Shown: piece after piece, positions 1-11,776 of the stretch
How positions within the stretch are numbered: position 1 is the first letter of the stretch
How the letters are laid out: each line of letters opens with the position of its first letter
Source: Episyrphus balteatus
Taxonomy: Eukaryota; Arthropoda; Insecta; Diptera; Syrphidae
DNA length: 64,000 nt
Direction: 5' to 3'
Assembly (NCBI RefSeq): GCF_945859705.1
Contig: NC_079134.1
Span: forward strand, 47,422,402 to 47,486,401
Notes under the pieces: model-generated
Told to the model about the DNA's origin: nothing
The model's database searches: none
The model's input: the letters and a program-made list of their open reading frames with translations, nothing else
Program-made: the position numbers and the translations under genes

Positions 1-2469
1 AAAATACCCCAATCACTCCGCTTAAAAATAAAAATAATTTTCATTATTTTTTTCACTTTGTTTAATACCCAAAATGTTTCTTAGTAGATACGTATTATTA
101 TTTTTTATTTATTAATTAACAAACAAAATTAAAAGGATCGAGTCGCTTAGGTTCAAGTTTGTTTTTTAAGAACAAAAAATTATTCAAGAAAATAAGATTA
201 AAAAGTTTTCTTTTTCGAGTGGAAAACAAAACCTTTTCTTCAATTAATTGGAAACTAAGATACACTATTTGGAAAACCCAATAGATTGAAGACACAAGAC
301 AGACAAACTTTCCACTTAATTTCCCAAACAATAAAATGATTTTTGTTGTTTGATCGTCAGTTGGTACATAGCACATCTCAACAAAGATTTGATAAAGTAC
401 AACAACTCAAAGATGGTTCATGCAAATAATACCCCAACTCTTATTGAAATCAATTCTTTTGTTCAATTCAAACAAACAAAAACTATGTCCCCCAGACAAC
501 AAACGAAACGATTACACCCCGTACACAATATCTGCTACATCAAGCAATCAAAACTGAATATATTTTGCTCAGAGTTCTAAGTATCCTTTCTGAAAAAAAA
601 AAAAATGAAATCTCTGAAAATCGAAGAAATTATTTTCCGGATTTAGAAACTCAACAAAAAAAAAAACAGGAAAATAATTTTCTATCTCATCGTTTCTTCT
701 GCTTTCCCTGAATCACATTATTCTAAAAAACTAAAGAGAACTATTCGAATTTCTCTTAACTGAAGTTTGTTTACCTTTGATATATACCCTTTTTTGACCC
801 CAAACTCAAACTCTACTTCATTTCGAATAACTTTTCTTCATACCCACTCCTTTTGTTTGTAAACAAAAACCGAAATACTACATAGTAAAACAGCGGCATA
901 TAAAAGAAGACGAAGAGACTCAAATTTATGTAAAGTTTTCGTTTTAATTTCAATTCTAAAGTTTTCAAACTTTAACCCCTTTGTTTCCAGAATCGAATCT
1001 TAAGATCTTAAAGACTATAAGGTCAAAATATTAGATTCTTTGTAGATAACACAATGGAACAAAGGTCTTTGTTTGATCTTTAAGACAGACTTTTCAGACC
1101 ATCGTTTTGTGTGAAACAATTTTATTAAATTAATTAATTAATTTATTTATTTAATAATAATTAATTAATTATTACAACAATTTTTAACGCAATTTCTAAA
1201 ATATACAATAATATTATGCTTACTCCATCTTAATTGTTTAGTCCAGTTTTTTCAGTTAGGAAAATGTGTGATTTTTTTTTTTCAAAATTATCGTAAAGCT
1301 GATTAAATAATGCCGCTTCAGCAAGCTGCTATAAGTAACACTTGTTTCATTCACTTATTTATACTAATTCATTATCTCGTTAGACAGATGAAAAAAATTA
1401 GGAACTTTTTTGTTATCAGTGAATAAAATTATTATTATTTTCCAATTACACTTGCATTATTAAACAAACAAACAAAAAAACAACCGAAATGAAAAGAGCC
1501 GAAAATTCGGCGAAAAAGTGAATTTCCTTTTGATCTTTTTTAACCGAAGCTAAACATTATTTCTTGCTTAAAGAACCCTTAAACATTTTGGGGGAAGACA
1601 AATATTGATAACAAAAAAATATTGGTTTATAATATGTCTCACTATGATTTCACTTCATATTTCTCACGAAAATACACAAAATATAATCCATCCATTCAGT
1701 GTTCTTATCCGAGGGATGTCGCGTGCTAGACTGAAATAGTATTAATTCTTTATTCCACAGAAGCTAAGCACTCTCATTGTTTCATAAAAGTCAAAATCAA
1801 AAATAGAGAGACACAGAAAGGTTAAAAATAGTACTATTTAGTAGTGAAAATAAAAAAAAAAGTATCATAAAAGAAGTTCCTATAGTTGTTGTTTATAAAC
1901 TCTCTCAGAGCTCTCAAGTGTATCTTTTGGATAGACTTTTGCTCTGGAGCACGTATAAAACGGACTGGTGGTATGGTGTAGATTGCTTGCTGAGCGTGCG
2001 CTAGCTAGTAAAAGCGAGCGAGTGCTGTGTTGTTGATAATATTGACCATGGAATGGATGGTTATTTGAGATGTAATGTATAGAGTAGGGCAAATAGGAAA
2101 TCATCAAGTATGTAGGTATTTTTAATGTTTTTTTTGTTCTTTGTGTGGATGTGGTGACAGTGTGACAGGCTTGCCATGATGATGGTTTGATAAATATTTG
2201 AATGGCAACGGATGTTTGAGTTTTAAATAACAAGGTGTGGACTGTTGTTTTATAAATAAATATATGATTAAGAGGATTACTAGGTTGCAAGTGTCTGCTT
2301 ACAAAATTTAATAATGTCGTTAGTTTAAAGTTGAAAAATCAATTTTTAGACTTGAAATAATCTACTATTAAACCTATAAAGGTTCACAGCTCTAAATTTT
2401 TGGTATTTACACCAGGATTTGATTTGTTTTATGTTTTTTTTTCTGCATGAGTTAGTTAGTAAAAATTAA
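1..2469. other. AT-rich intergenic sequence
   Basis: No coding signal. An AT palindromic tract lies at 1118-1176. A GC-richer patch at 1900-2060 contains TATAAAA (about 1953) but no clear initiator or reading frame. Confidence 0.6.
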
Positions 2470-2760
2470 AAAATACTTTACCCATTTTCGCTTGTCATAC
2501 TTAATGGCTCCGAAATCTTAGCATCCCATATGTAAAATTTTGACATTTATTGAATGGTCAACAGAGCTGAACTGGTGTAATTGTTTAGTAAGCTATAAAT
2601 TTGTTTTAATTATTTTGTTTGCCTCCTAACTTCGGGTCACTGTGGCGTAATTATTTTGTTTGCCTCCTAACTTCGGGTCACTGTGGCGTATGTGCCTCCT
2701 AACTTCGGGTCACTGTGGCGTATGTGTAATTTTTTTTATATTGAAATATTATATTGGTTA
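2470..2760 (+). repeat. dispersed repeat R1 (copy 1), with triplicated end
   Basis: Begins ATACTTTACCCATTTTCG and ends GGTCACTGTGGCGTATGTGT. The last segment (CCTCCTAACTTCGGGTCACT core) is present three times in tandem between 2622 and 2725. Other copies: 9120-9348 (minus), 51147-51420 (plus), and 3'-end fragments at 30268 and 34190 (minus). No coding capacity; probably a non-autonomous element. Confidence 0.7.
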
Positions 2761-2939
2761 ATACAAATTTTAAAAATTGTAACACTTTTTAAGAACCTTT
2801 TTCATTCACCAACCAATAATTTTGATCACCTTTTTTGGTCAAATACCCCTAATAGTAGGTCAACCTGTCTCTATCTCGAACTACAGTCCAAGCCACTGAA
2901 GCTATTAGCTTCCAACTTGGTACTTCAGTGTCATTGACT

Positions 2940-3690
2940 AGAATAAAGGAAATTAAAGCTATTTCTTTAAGATCACAATTAAGGGAATTTACCATATGAC
3001 CAAAATGGAAAGATTCTTTTTCTCTGCATCGGTTCTAAAGATTTTGATTGAAAGAAAAATACGTTTATACGGCATACTATAGGTATTATAGGTATATTTA
3101 AATAAAACAAATATTTTTGAACCATTTTCTTGATTTCTGACTTTTTCGTAAACCACTTATCCGATTTCAATGAAATTTTTTTGTGCGGAAACTTTAAATA
3201 ACCTTAAATTAAAAATTAATAAATTTCAAAGATATCAATTGAAAAAATTCAATTTCTTTTTTGAAAAATCATTTTTTTTAAAGGATTAATGAATTTTCTA
3301 GAAACTTTGTTGAAACATGTGCATTGTGCACTAATAATTTCTTCAGAACGATATTCCAATTTTTTTTTTTTGAAAATGTTAATTCAGATCTTTGAGAAAA
3401 ACTTGTAACTTTGTAATAAGACTCACTTGAGTTCTAGAAACCAAACTGAAACTTCTTCGTCAACTTCCAAAATGCAATACTCAAATTTGACATACTGATT
3501 TACATTCTGGAAGTTTGATTGACGCATCTAACAATTGTGTCACAGTATGTGTAACACCAAACTGTAATTCTGTATAATTGGTATGCATTACAGTGGGTAT
3601 GGGGGCTCCTAAAATCTAAAAAGAAATTATGAAAATTCTTTCATAAACAAGAAATTAAATGGGACATTTCTGTGAAGCGAACATGCTTAA
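2940..3690. other. intergenic, nothing recognised
   Basis: AT-rich sequence with poly-A/T runs and no coding, RNA or repeat signal that I can support. Confidence 0.5.
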
Positions 3691-4782
3691 AGGGTTATAT
3701 CTAGTTGTAAGTGCGAAAAAACGTTCTTTTTTGTGGATTTTTTTGAAGAGGTATTAAATGTATATAAACATAAGGAATACATGTACATATAGCAAATTTA
3801 ATGTACTAAAAGAATTCGCTGTGTATTTAAAAAAATATTGGGTTCCGTTATTGTTGTAGTAGATTTCCTAGACGACCTGCAAAAAAAGGTGTCTGGCGAT
3901 GAGCAAGATACCTCTAATCCAAATCACCTAAAATTAAAAAAACCAAAAGATTCATTTCCAGGATAGACGAATGCAGGTAATGAAGGGAGAAATAGTCAGA
4001 ATTTTGGTTTTTGACAAAATGGCGGCTTCCAATAGAAAAAAATCGTTGTTTTTACGAAAATGTACACTTTAAAGTGGCTTAAAAAATTGAATTATTGTCA
4101 AAAACCTTATTCCTTCGTTCATTACCTAACAAAAGTATTTACAAAAATTGTATAAAAATTTCAAGCTGATCACTCCATCAGCCGTTTCCGAGAAATTTTG
4201 CTCACCGACTTTGAAAACACAGTTTCGAGAAAAACGCGTTTAAAAATTTTGGGAACCATGTAAACTTAGTTGAAAAGTCATCATAAATACGTATTTTCTC
4301 TGATACTAATTGCTGTATCAATGTGAAATTTTCGAACAACATTCTTATATATATGTATGTGTATTCAAAATATCGGCCATTCCAAAGTAACGGAGAAGGC
4401 ATATTGACCTTGTTTCCAGTTTATCTCGTTGAAGAAGCAATCTTTTTTCTTGAAACTTGGTTTCACGAAAAACTAACTAAACGTAGCCAAATTATTCACA
4501 GATAAAGCGGTAACGGAGAAGACGCGTACAAATCTTCTTCGTTACCGTCTTTGTCTGTTAATAATTCAGATATTTTGAATTAGTTTTTCTTGCAACTTCT
4601 AGAACTTCAACTTTATAATGAGCTCTTAGGACCTACCAAGTTTCAAGAAAAAAAAAAATGCTTCTTCAACTAGATACACTGGATAATAAGCGTGAAAATG
4701 TCCTAAAAATGCAAATGGAATGGCCGATATGCAAAAAAAAAATTTAATTTTATTTCAAAATTACAACTAGGTATATAACCTC
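3691..4782. mobile_element. TIR element with long internal palindrome
   Basis: Outer ends are inverted: AGGGTTATATCTAGTTGTAA (from 3691) against the complement of TTACAACTAGGTATATAACC (to about 4782). A large inner palindrome around 4530 pairs ATCGGCCATTCC (near 4374) with GGAATGGCCGAT (near 4717), and GAAGAAGCA with TGCTTCTTC. A tight stem-loop occupies about 4508-4547. There is no transposase frame, so it is a MITE or foldback element. Confidence 0.65.
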
Positions 4783-6454
4783 TTAAAACTTAACCGTTGG
4801 GGGAATAAAGAAAATATTGGGGAATGGATTTACAAATTTATGTCGAGGGCTTCAACTTCAAGGAAACTTATCCCGTTTGCAGTTGTTGTATGCCTATGAA
4901 TGCAAAAGGGGAACATTTACCAAACATTAACATTAACTCTGACTAATTTTTGGTTAAATAAAAAAAAACTGAGCTCTCGCCACTTTTTGTAGTGATTTTA
5001 TTCCATATTAGGTTCAAAAAGTCTATAAACCATTATCTGTGTCAAATGAATAAAAACATTTTCACACACCTCTCATCAAAGTCTGCTTTACTCAAAACAT
5101 TTCCGTCGGTCGTTGTGGTGCGGCGCCTAAAGTACTCTAAATTTATATTATGCTTAGCTATTTATGTGATCATACTCAAGAGAGTTCTACAGACGACACG
5201 AACAACAAAAAAAAACTTAATCAAAAGACATAAAATTGCTTTAGATTGAATGCGGTTTTCAAACAGCACTTTAATATTATAATCAGCTTTGACGGACTAG
5301 ACTAGACGATTCCACAAGCAAAGCAACCAGCAATCCACTTTATAATAAATATCAGAATCTGATTGGTCAATTCATATCGAGTGGGTGACGACCGACGATG
5401 ATGATGATGAAAATGTCGATGTGTTTTGTTGTGATGCACATAATAATAATTATAATTGAAATAATGTAACTATAGCTGGTGTATGCGATATGAATGTCAG
5501 GGTCAAACGAAGACTATTTTCGCTCTCTTTAATTTGTCCCACTTGGGGGCAGAGATTTTTCACTTAATTATAGATAGAAAGAATATATATTTTTGTTTCT
5601 AATTATTTTTTTTATAAATGCTGCATGTATATAATTATATTTTAATTATATGCAAATTCGATTATTTAATCGATTTAATGAGATGAACTGAAGAATAAAT
5701 GAGACAAAAGAATAAAAAAAAAATGAAAATAATTTTAAAATAAATTGATTTATTTTTTACAATTTCCTGTGTGATGAATATTGCATAAAATTATCAAGAT
5801 ATGAATAAAGATTTTTTTTTCAAAATAAATATGCTAAATATATACATTTAACTTTTCTTTTATCTTTTTCGCCCCATATCGAATCTGCATTGCAATCGCC
5901 TATATTAATTTTTGATGTGAATTCTAATATGATTTTAGAAACGTGTTCTTAATTATTTTTATAATTAAAAATGTTAAATAAAAAAGAACATATTATAAAC
6001 TAACTACTCTTTTTAAGACTGATTTAAATACTTGATATACATATGATCTAGTTCAGATTTTTAGAATTATTGTTGCTTATAATTTACAAAATTCTATGTT
6101 CTATTCTATAAAATTGGATCAGCAATGAAGTCAAAATATGAAAAAAATTTGCGAAAATTGTATGTGTCCGTTCCTATAGCCTACTGTATTCGAAAACGAC
6201 AAATTTAATATATCATCTTTTTCGAAATAACTGTTGCTTTAGACAAAAGTTATAATAGTGTTTATTAAACAGCTTGTTTTTCTTCTATGGGGTTGTAGTT
6301 TCATAAAAAAATTTTGAAATTTTGGTATTTTATTCGAGAATAATTACAATAGGTGGTGTTGTTGTGTACCGCTGATTATATCGGTCACTTTTGTAACGCT
6401 GAAAATTGTTTTGTACATTATTCGAATGGTTATGATTTTTTTAATTTTTTACAA
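4783..6454. other. intergenic, single-copy looking
   Basis: No gene. 5090-5560 is less AT-rich, with CCAAT-like ATTGGTCAAT (about 5359), a GATGATGATG run and CTCTCT; this kind of sequence often holds enhancers, but nothing specific can be claimed. Confidence 0.4.
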
Positions 6455-7430
6455 AAAAAGAGGTTGTCTGTAAAGCCGGTTTATGGACGATGATTTTACG
6501 TGATAACGTCGTAAGAAAACAGGTTGTGTGCTTTTGTTTAAAATGAGTCAATTGAAGCGTTTACTTTTTTCAAAAAATCATAACTTACGAGAAAAAGCTA
6601 AAAAAAATACCTTTTTTATTTTCTCATTATATTAATTTTTTTGTTTTAAAAGCTTACAAAAAAAATTATGCCAAGTATTTCTTCTTAAGAATAAAACCAT
6701 TTTTAAAATAATTTATTGAAAACAATCATTTTCATCAAAAAAATAAAAAAAAACATGAATTTTTATCTTCTCACGTCATTAATTCCATTTTTTTCCCCAA
6801 CAACCTATACAAAATTTTATACCATCTGAAAGCTTATTGTCTTAGCTCAATATATATATATCAATTAGGTCTATGAGACATCTACAAAAAGAGCTAGAAT
6901 TTTTTGAACTCGATCAAATTTCATTAAAAAAAAACCAAAAAAACATTTATTTTTATGTTCTCACCCTATGGAATCAATTTTTTCAAAAAAATTTTATACC
7001 ATGTAAATGCTTATTATTTCACCTTTCATATGACGTATCAATCTCATTTCAAAGATGCCTACAAGAGAAGTTAGAATTTTTTAAAGTCAACCATGTCGAA
7101 TTTCCAAACTGAGATTACGGTACTTCCCACACTGGTTGCTGTTTGGGGGGCAACAGATCTCCACTGGTGTTTTGAGGTTTTTCGCAAGTTTCTTGATTTA
7201 ACATTGTGTAGCTTGTAGATAGTCTATCGTTATGTGTGATATACCAAATGAAAGGTAATTGTATCAGGATGCTCATAAAAGTTTAATCTGCTCTTGGTCA
7301 AAAGTTATAAAACCTGTTGAATTCTAAAATTTTATTTTACTGTTATCTCAAAATTGTGTTTACGAAAATGATTGAAACCTCGCACACATATAGTCGTGGT
7401 CATGGTCTATCATTACTTCATATACTTTAT
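6455..7430 (-). repeat. dispersed repeat R2 (copy A, reverse)
   Basis: Starts with AGAGGTTGTCTGTAAAGCCG followed by the TTTTACGTGATAACGTCG block. The same family occurs in the opposite orientation at 22430-23400, 40455-41695, 46010-46680 (5' part only), 48620-48720 (3' end only) and 57765-58840. Shared internal blocks include the ATATGAAAGGTGAAATTA-type segment and GCTTTCAGGTGGTATAAAAT. It has no coding capacity and looks like a non-autonomous transposon of unknown class. Confidence 0.7.
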
Positions 7431-7564
7431 TCCTGTATCTATATAAAAAAAGATAAAAATAAAAAACGATGAAAATTGTTTAAAAACTGTCAAAAAACGT
7501 GTTTTTTAAAAACTTGTTTGTTCTGTTATTAAGTCAAAACTCACTAAACTCAAAACTCGGTTAC

Positions 7565-7815
7565 AATAGCCTATCTACTCGGTTAGTTGCCTCTTTACCC
7601 GATCAAGATAGCCTATTTACTCTGTTAGAGCAACCCGTTGCTCGGTTGGAGTAACCAATCTGCTCGGTTCGAGTAGCCAACCTACTCGGTTTGTGTAGCC
7701 TATCTACACAGTTGGAGTAGCCAATCTATTCGGTTAAATAGCCAGTAATCTTTTTCGCATTTACATACTTACTCTATTAAAGAAGCTAATTTATTCAGTT
7801 AGAGTAACCCACTAC
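7565..7815. repeat. 22-bp minisatellite
   Basis: About eight diverged tandem units of a 22-bp motif of the form TAGCCTATCTACTCGGTTGGAG, decaying to the right into weaker copies near 7780-7815. The unit length is not a multiple of three, so it is non-coding. Confidence 0.75.
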
Positions 7816-8219
7816 TTCTAATAAACTTCTAATGAAAAATATAGGTATCATAATATGAACTTAACACGGTAGTATTTCTATAATCACACATATGATTTTC
7901 AAAAAAAATTCAGACTTCTTACGCTGTTTTTAGTTCAAAAACTTTTTAAGACATGGTTTGTAGAAAATTTGAATTCATATTATGGAGTCAAATTTTATTT
8001 AAAATAGAAAGTATTTATTGGTTTTTGCTGGCTGACTTTATAGTTTTTTTTTTTTTGGCGTGTTGAACACGAATCTAAAATTCTCACGGCACCGATTGAA
8101 AATTATTGAAAAATTCGAAAAGTTTGTTTTACTTTATTTTAATTGACATTTTCTTGACACGTAATCATTTTGGGAACGGGTCGTTATTCTGTATTCCTAA
8201 AATGGGTAGGTAAAACGCG

Positions 8220-8846
8220 TTACTTTACTTCAAAGCATTTTCTTACTCCAAAATTCTGTAAATGATAAAAGATTTGTTTTTATAATGAAAAATAGTGCGC
8301 ACTTTTTTTCATTATCAAAACAATTTTTCTTCTATCATTAACAGAATTTTGGAATACAGAATTTGGAAATCCAAAATTTTGTATTTACAGAATTTTATAA
8401 TACAAAATTTTAAAATACAGAATTTTGGAATCCGAATTTTGGCACACACAGAATTTTGACCCCAACCAAAACAATTTGTGTAGGGTATTTAGGTTTTGAC
8501 CTGGCCTGAATTAAATACAGTATTTTTTGTGTGTGGATATTGTTTGAATACCCAAAGTCCCAACGAATTCCATTTGGGGTGTGGCCAGGGTTGGGGTCGA
8601 AATTCTGTATGGGCCAAAATTCGGATTTCAAAATTCTGTATTTTAAAATTCTGCAAATTCAAAATTTTCTGTATTCTAAAATTCTGTAAAAACAAAATTC
8701 TGGATTTCAAAATTCTGTATTCCAAAATTCTGTAAATGATAAAAGAAAAATTGTTTTGATAATGAAAAAAAGTGCTCAATTTTTCTTTTATCATTTACAG
8801 AATTTTGGAATACAGATCCTTGCAGAAAATACTTTGAAGTAAAGTA
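8220..8846. mobile_element. palindromic MITE built of ACAGAATTTTGGAATA repeats
   Basis: Ends are inverted: TTACTTTACTTCAAAGCATT at the left, and a right end whose complement reads ATACTTTACTTCAAAGTATT. Each arm holds a secondary hairpin (a tract with TAAATGATAAAAG against its complement) and multiple copies of ACAGAATTTTGGAATA in opposite senses on the two sides. The reading frames in this block are shadows of these repeats. Confidence 0.7.
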
Positions 8847-9119
8847 TCTTCCCAAATAATTTGCATATGGCAATGACATACCTTGAATGCCAAAATACGA
8901 GTAATACTTAGCCAAGAATCTTCATCATGTGCATATTTCATCAAATTTGTTTTTTGTTATTTTGCATTTGTTTTTTTTTTTTTTTTTGCAAGGTAAGGGT
9001 TTATTTCTCTTTTTTTGTAAGGTCTTTTATTGCCATTTGCTGAGACAAAACTGAAATATTTAAGTAGAACATAAACTCATATATGTATTCCCAAATTTTT
9101 CCTCTGCGTAGACTGTCAC

Positions 9120-9348
9120 ATAAGGTTTTATTTTTTTTTATTTCAATTAAAAAAAAGTTACGCATACACCACAGTGACCCACAGTAAGGACGCAAACAAA
9201 ATCGTTAAAACAAATTTATAGCTGTCTAAACAATTACAACAGTTCACCTCTGTTGATCATTCAAAACATAAATGTCCCAATTTTACATATGGGATGCTAA
9301 GATTTTGGAGCCATTAAGTATCGCAAACGAAAATGGGTAAAGTATAAA
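9120..9348 (-). repeat. dispersed repeat R1 (copy 2)
   Basis: Reverse orientation of the element at 2470-2760. It contains ACGCATACACCACAGTGACC near 9158 and the CGAAAATGGGTAAAGTAT end near 9348, with a single copy of the terminal unit. Confidence 0.7.
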
Positions 9349-10360
9349 GTACAGTACAGTACAGTGCTGTTCGAAACAATTTACTACCCTTGTCGAGTGC
9401 AGTGAAAAACTAATATCAAGCTTTAATATAGGCTAAAACTTTTACGAATAAAAATAATATTTGCATTTGTTTTTTATTTCTTGGAAGAAAATAATTTAAA
9501 AGTATTAAGTTGGCCTCCCCAGAGCATAAATCAATCCAGTTAAGATTTTTTGGCTAATAATGACATTTATGGTAAATTTTTCCTACGTCCAGAGCCAATT
9601 GAAGCCTTAAAATGTTCCTTATCCGAACCTGAAATACGATACCTTCATACACACAAAAACAACTTTTCAGAGTCAAAGTCTCGACAATATGTAGTTGTAA
9701 TAAAAGCAAGATTATGGTAGGTCCAGAAATAAAGCATTTTTCTTCAATCCTTAAAACGCGTTTCTTTGTATAAAAAGGTATCATCAAAAAGATTAATTCT
9801 CATTAAATAATGTGTATATTGTATAGTTATTGCAAGGCATTTGAAAAAAAAATTGAAAAACAAGATTGGCCATCATTTTTCGATCGGCACTGTATTCAAA
9901 GGAAGAAAGTCAACTTTTTGGAAAAGAATTGCTCTTGTGTTTCTTAATTATTATGGATTTGTTTTTTTTTTTGCGCTGCTTGCACACTTGCGGATAGAAT
10001 TTTGAATTTTGTAAAAGTTTACGTTTTCCTTTCTCTTGGTAAGTGGATATACATTTAGCGTTATTGATATTTGAGAAATCCTACTGATGATAGCTTTGCC
10101 AAAAAAATACGCCTAATGTACCTCACTTTAAAAAGTATGTTTCAAGTTGATAAAGTACATAATCTACTTCAAAGTAAAATTTAAATTTGGAAATGTTAAA
10201 GCCTAAAATTCACATTTTAATTTTATACAAAGTCAAAACTCTACAGATACATCAAAAGGTTTCGGAAAAAATATTTCAGAAAGATTTAAAAAAACTATCG
10301 AAAATTTATAGGTGGCTATTTCATATTTGGGTGAGTATAATTCTAATTTCATTAGTTTTT
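9349..10360. other. intergenic with dispersed repeat R3
   Basis: 9973-10095 (key motif CTTGCGGATAGAATTTTG followed by AAAAGTTTACG) recurs in reverse at 19220-19350. The rest shows nothing recognisable. Confidence 0.5.
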
Positions 10361-10497
10361 AGCTGCGTTCCTTTGGAAATATTTATCTACTTTTTAGTAC
10401 TTAAAGCTGCTTTGAACTACTTTTTCAGTATAGCAAAGTAGATCAAAGTAGTTTTAAGTACTAAAAAGTAGATAAATATTTCCAAAGGAACGCAGCT
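10361..10497. mobile_element. 137-bp perfect-stem hairpin element
   Basis: The first 45 bp (starting AGCTGCGTTCCTTTGG) are exactly repeated as the inverse complement at the end (CCAAAGGAACGCAGCT), with further imperfect pairing inward. This is a foldback or MITE of recent origin, because the arms carry no mutation. Confidence 0.75.
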
Positions 10498-10568
10498 TTT
10501 ATAAAAATAAAATAATATCTAAAAAAATACGTTTAAAATCTATTTAATACAGTCAATAAGGTAAAAAA

Positions 10569-11776
10569 AGGGGTAAACCTCGGAATGAATGCTAATAGAA
10601 ATTTTTTTTGCTCAATACCTTCTTTTTGCCATTCTATAACATACCTCAAAAGTCTAGAAAAACCTCACGTCCGCATTCGCGATTTTCAAGGTCAAAGCGC
10701 GAAATGGGGGTTTTCAAAATTAGCAAAAAAGGCGATGGTATTATATACACATATGATACATGATTTCAACTTATTTTTTAATGCTGATTCCAAAAAATCT
10801 AAAATCAAGGCAATCTGACATCTCTGAAAAAAAGTTATACCTGTTTTTCATCTGTCTACCCATATTATTATAACAGTTGCTAACTTACTATCGAAAAACC
10901 ATTAAAAATTATGGTAGAGGAACCAAATTTTGCATGAGGGTTTTCATATCTTTTATCATTAACCCTATGTCGGCACACGGGTGCTAATTTGGCAGGACAA
11001 AATTTAAAAGTGGTCACAAAAAAGTCTCTTTATAAGGGTGAAAATACATTTTTTTGAATTGTGAATACAATATTCGAAATCCTCGGAATATTCTACATCA
11101 ATTTCATATATGATTCTCTATAAAACAGTGAGACCGAAAAAAGTTCTAGCGACATGAAAAAGTATAAACCAAATTCACAAAAAAGTGGTGTGCCTACAGA
11201 GGGTTAAGAATCAAAACAATGCAATGAAAAAAACATATAAATCTATGAACAAATGGTATTTTTTGAGAAAGAGGGAAATTTTAAGATATGCACTAAAAAA
11301 CGTCCTGGTACAATCTTGGAATTAGGACTAGGTAATGCTAATTTTTTTGTTTCTATCTTTTTTTTTGGATATTCTACAACATATGTCAAAAATCTAAAAA
11401 AATCTCATGTCCGCAAGTTCTAATTTTCCAGGTTAAACTAAAGTTAGATGCAGATTAAAAAAAAAAAAAATGAGAAAACTTTAGACTCTTATATGAATAC
11501 CAACATAACCCATATGATTTCAAGGTATTTTCTAACGCTGATTCCAACAAAACCCACAAACAAATCAATCTCACCATCCCTGAAAAATAATGTACCTTAT
11601 TCATGTTGATCTGACACATATATCTGAAGTGTAGTTTTTCAATTTTTTAAAATCTGCACCTTATCTTCAAACCAAGAAAATTAGGACTTGCGGACATGAG
11701 ATTTTTTAGATTTTTGACATAAGTTATAGCCACAAATATATAAATTTCTATAAGCATTCATTCCGAGGTTAAACCC
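10569..11776. mobile_element. TIR element with nested piggyBac-type MITE
   Basis: Ends: GGGGTAAACCTCGGAATGAA at the left and its complement (ATTCATTCCGAGGTTAAACC) at the right. Arms stay inverted over about 250 bp; for example, the CTCATGTCCGCAAG block appears in opposite senses at both sides. A separate MITE at 10963-11203 is inserted in it. There is no transposase frame. Confidence 0.65.
10963..11203. mobile_element. piggyBac-type MITE, 241 bp
   Basis: TTAA at both sides (10959-10962 and 11204-11207). Ends are CCCTATGTCGGCACAC and GTGTGCCTACAGAGGG. TTAA duplication with CCCT termini is diagnostic of the piggyBac superfamily. It is far too short for a transposase. Confidence 0.8.

Noticed and set aside
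1880..2290. 136-codon open frame on the minus strand
   Set aside because: Begins at TTG, no ATG, Ser/Thr/Tyr-rich without any domain; the opposite strand of a TATA-containing patch. Not a credible gene.
8410..8915. several overlapping frames on both strands
   Set aside because: All lie in the palindromic ACAGAATTTTGG element and mirror each other.
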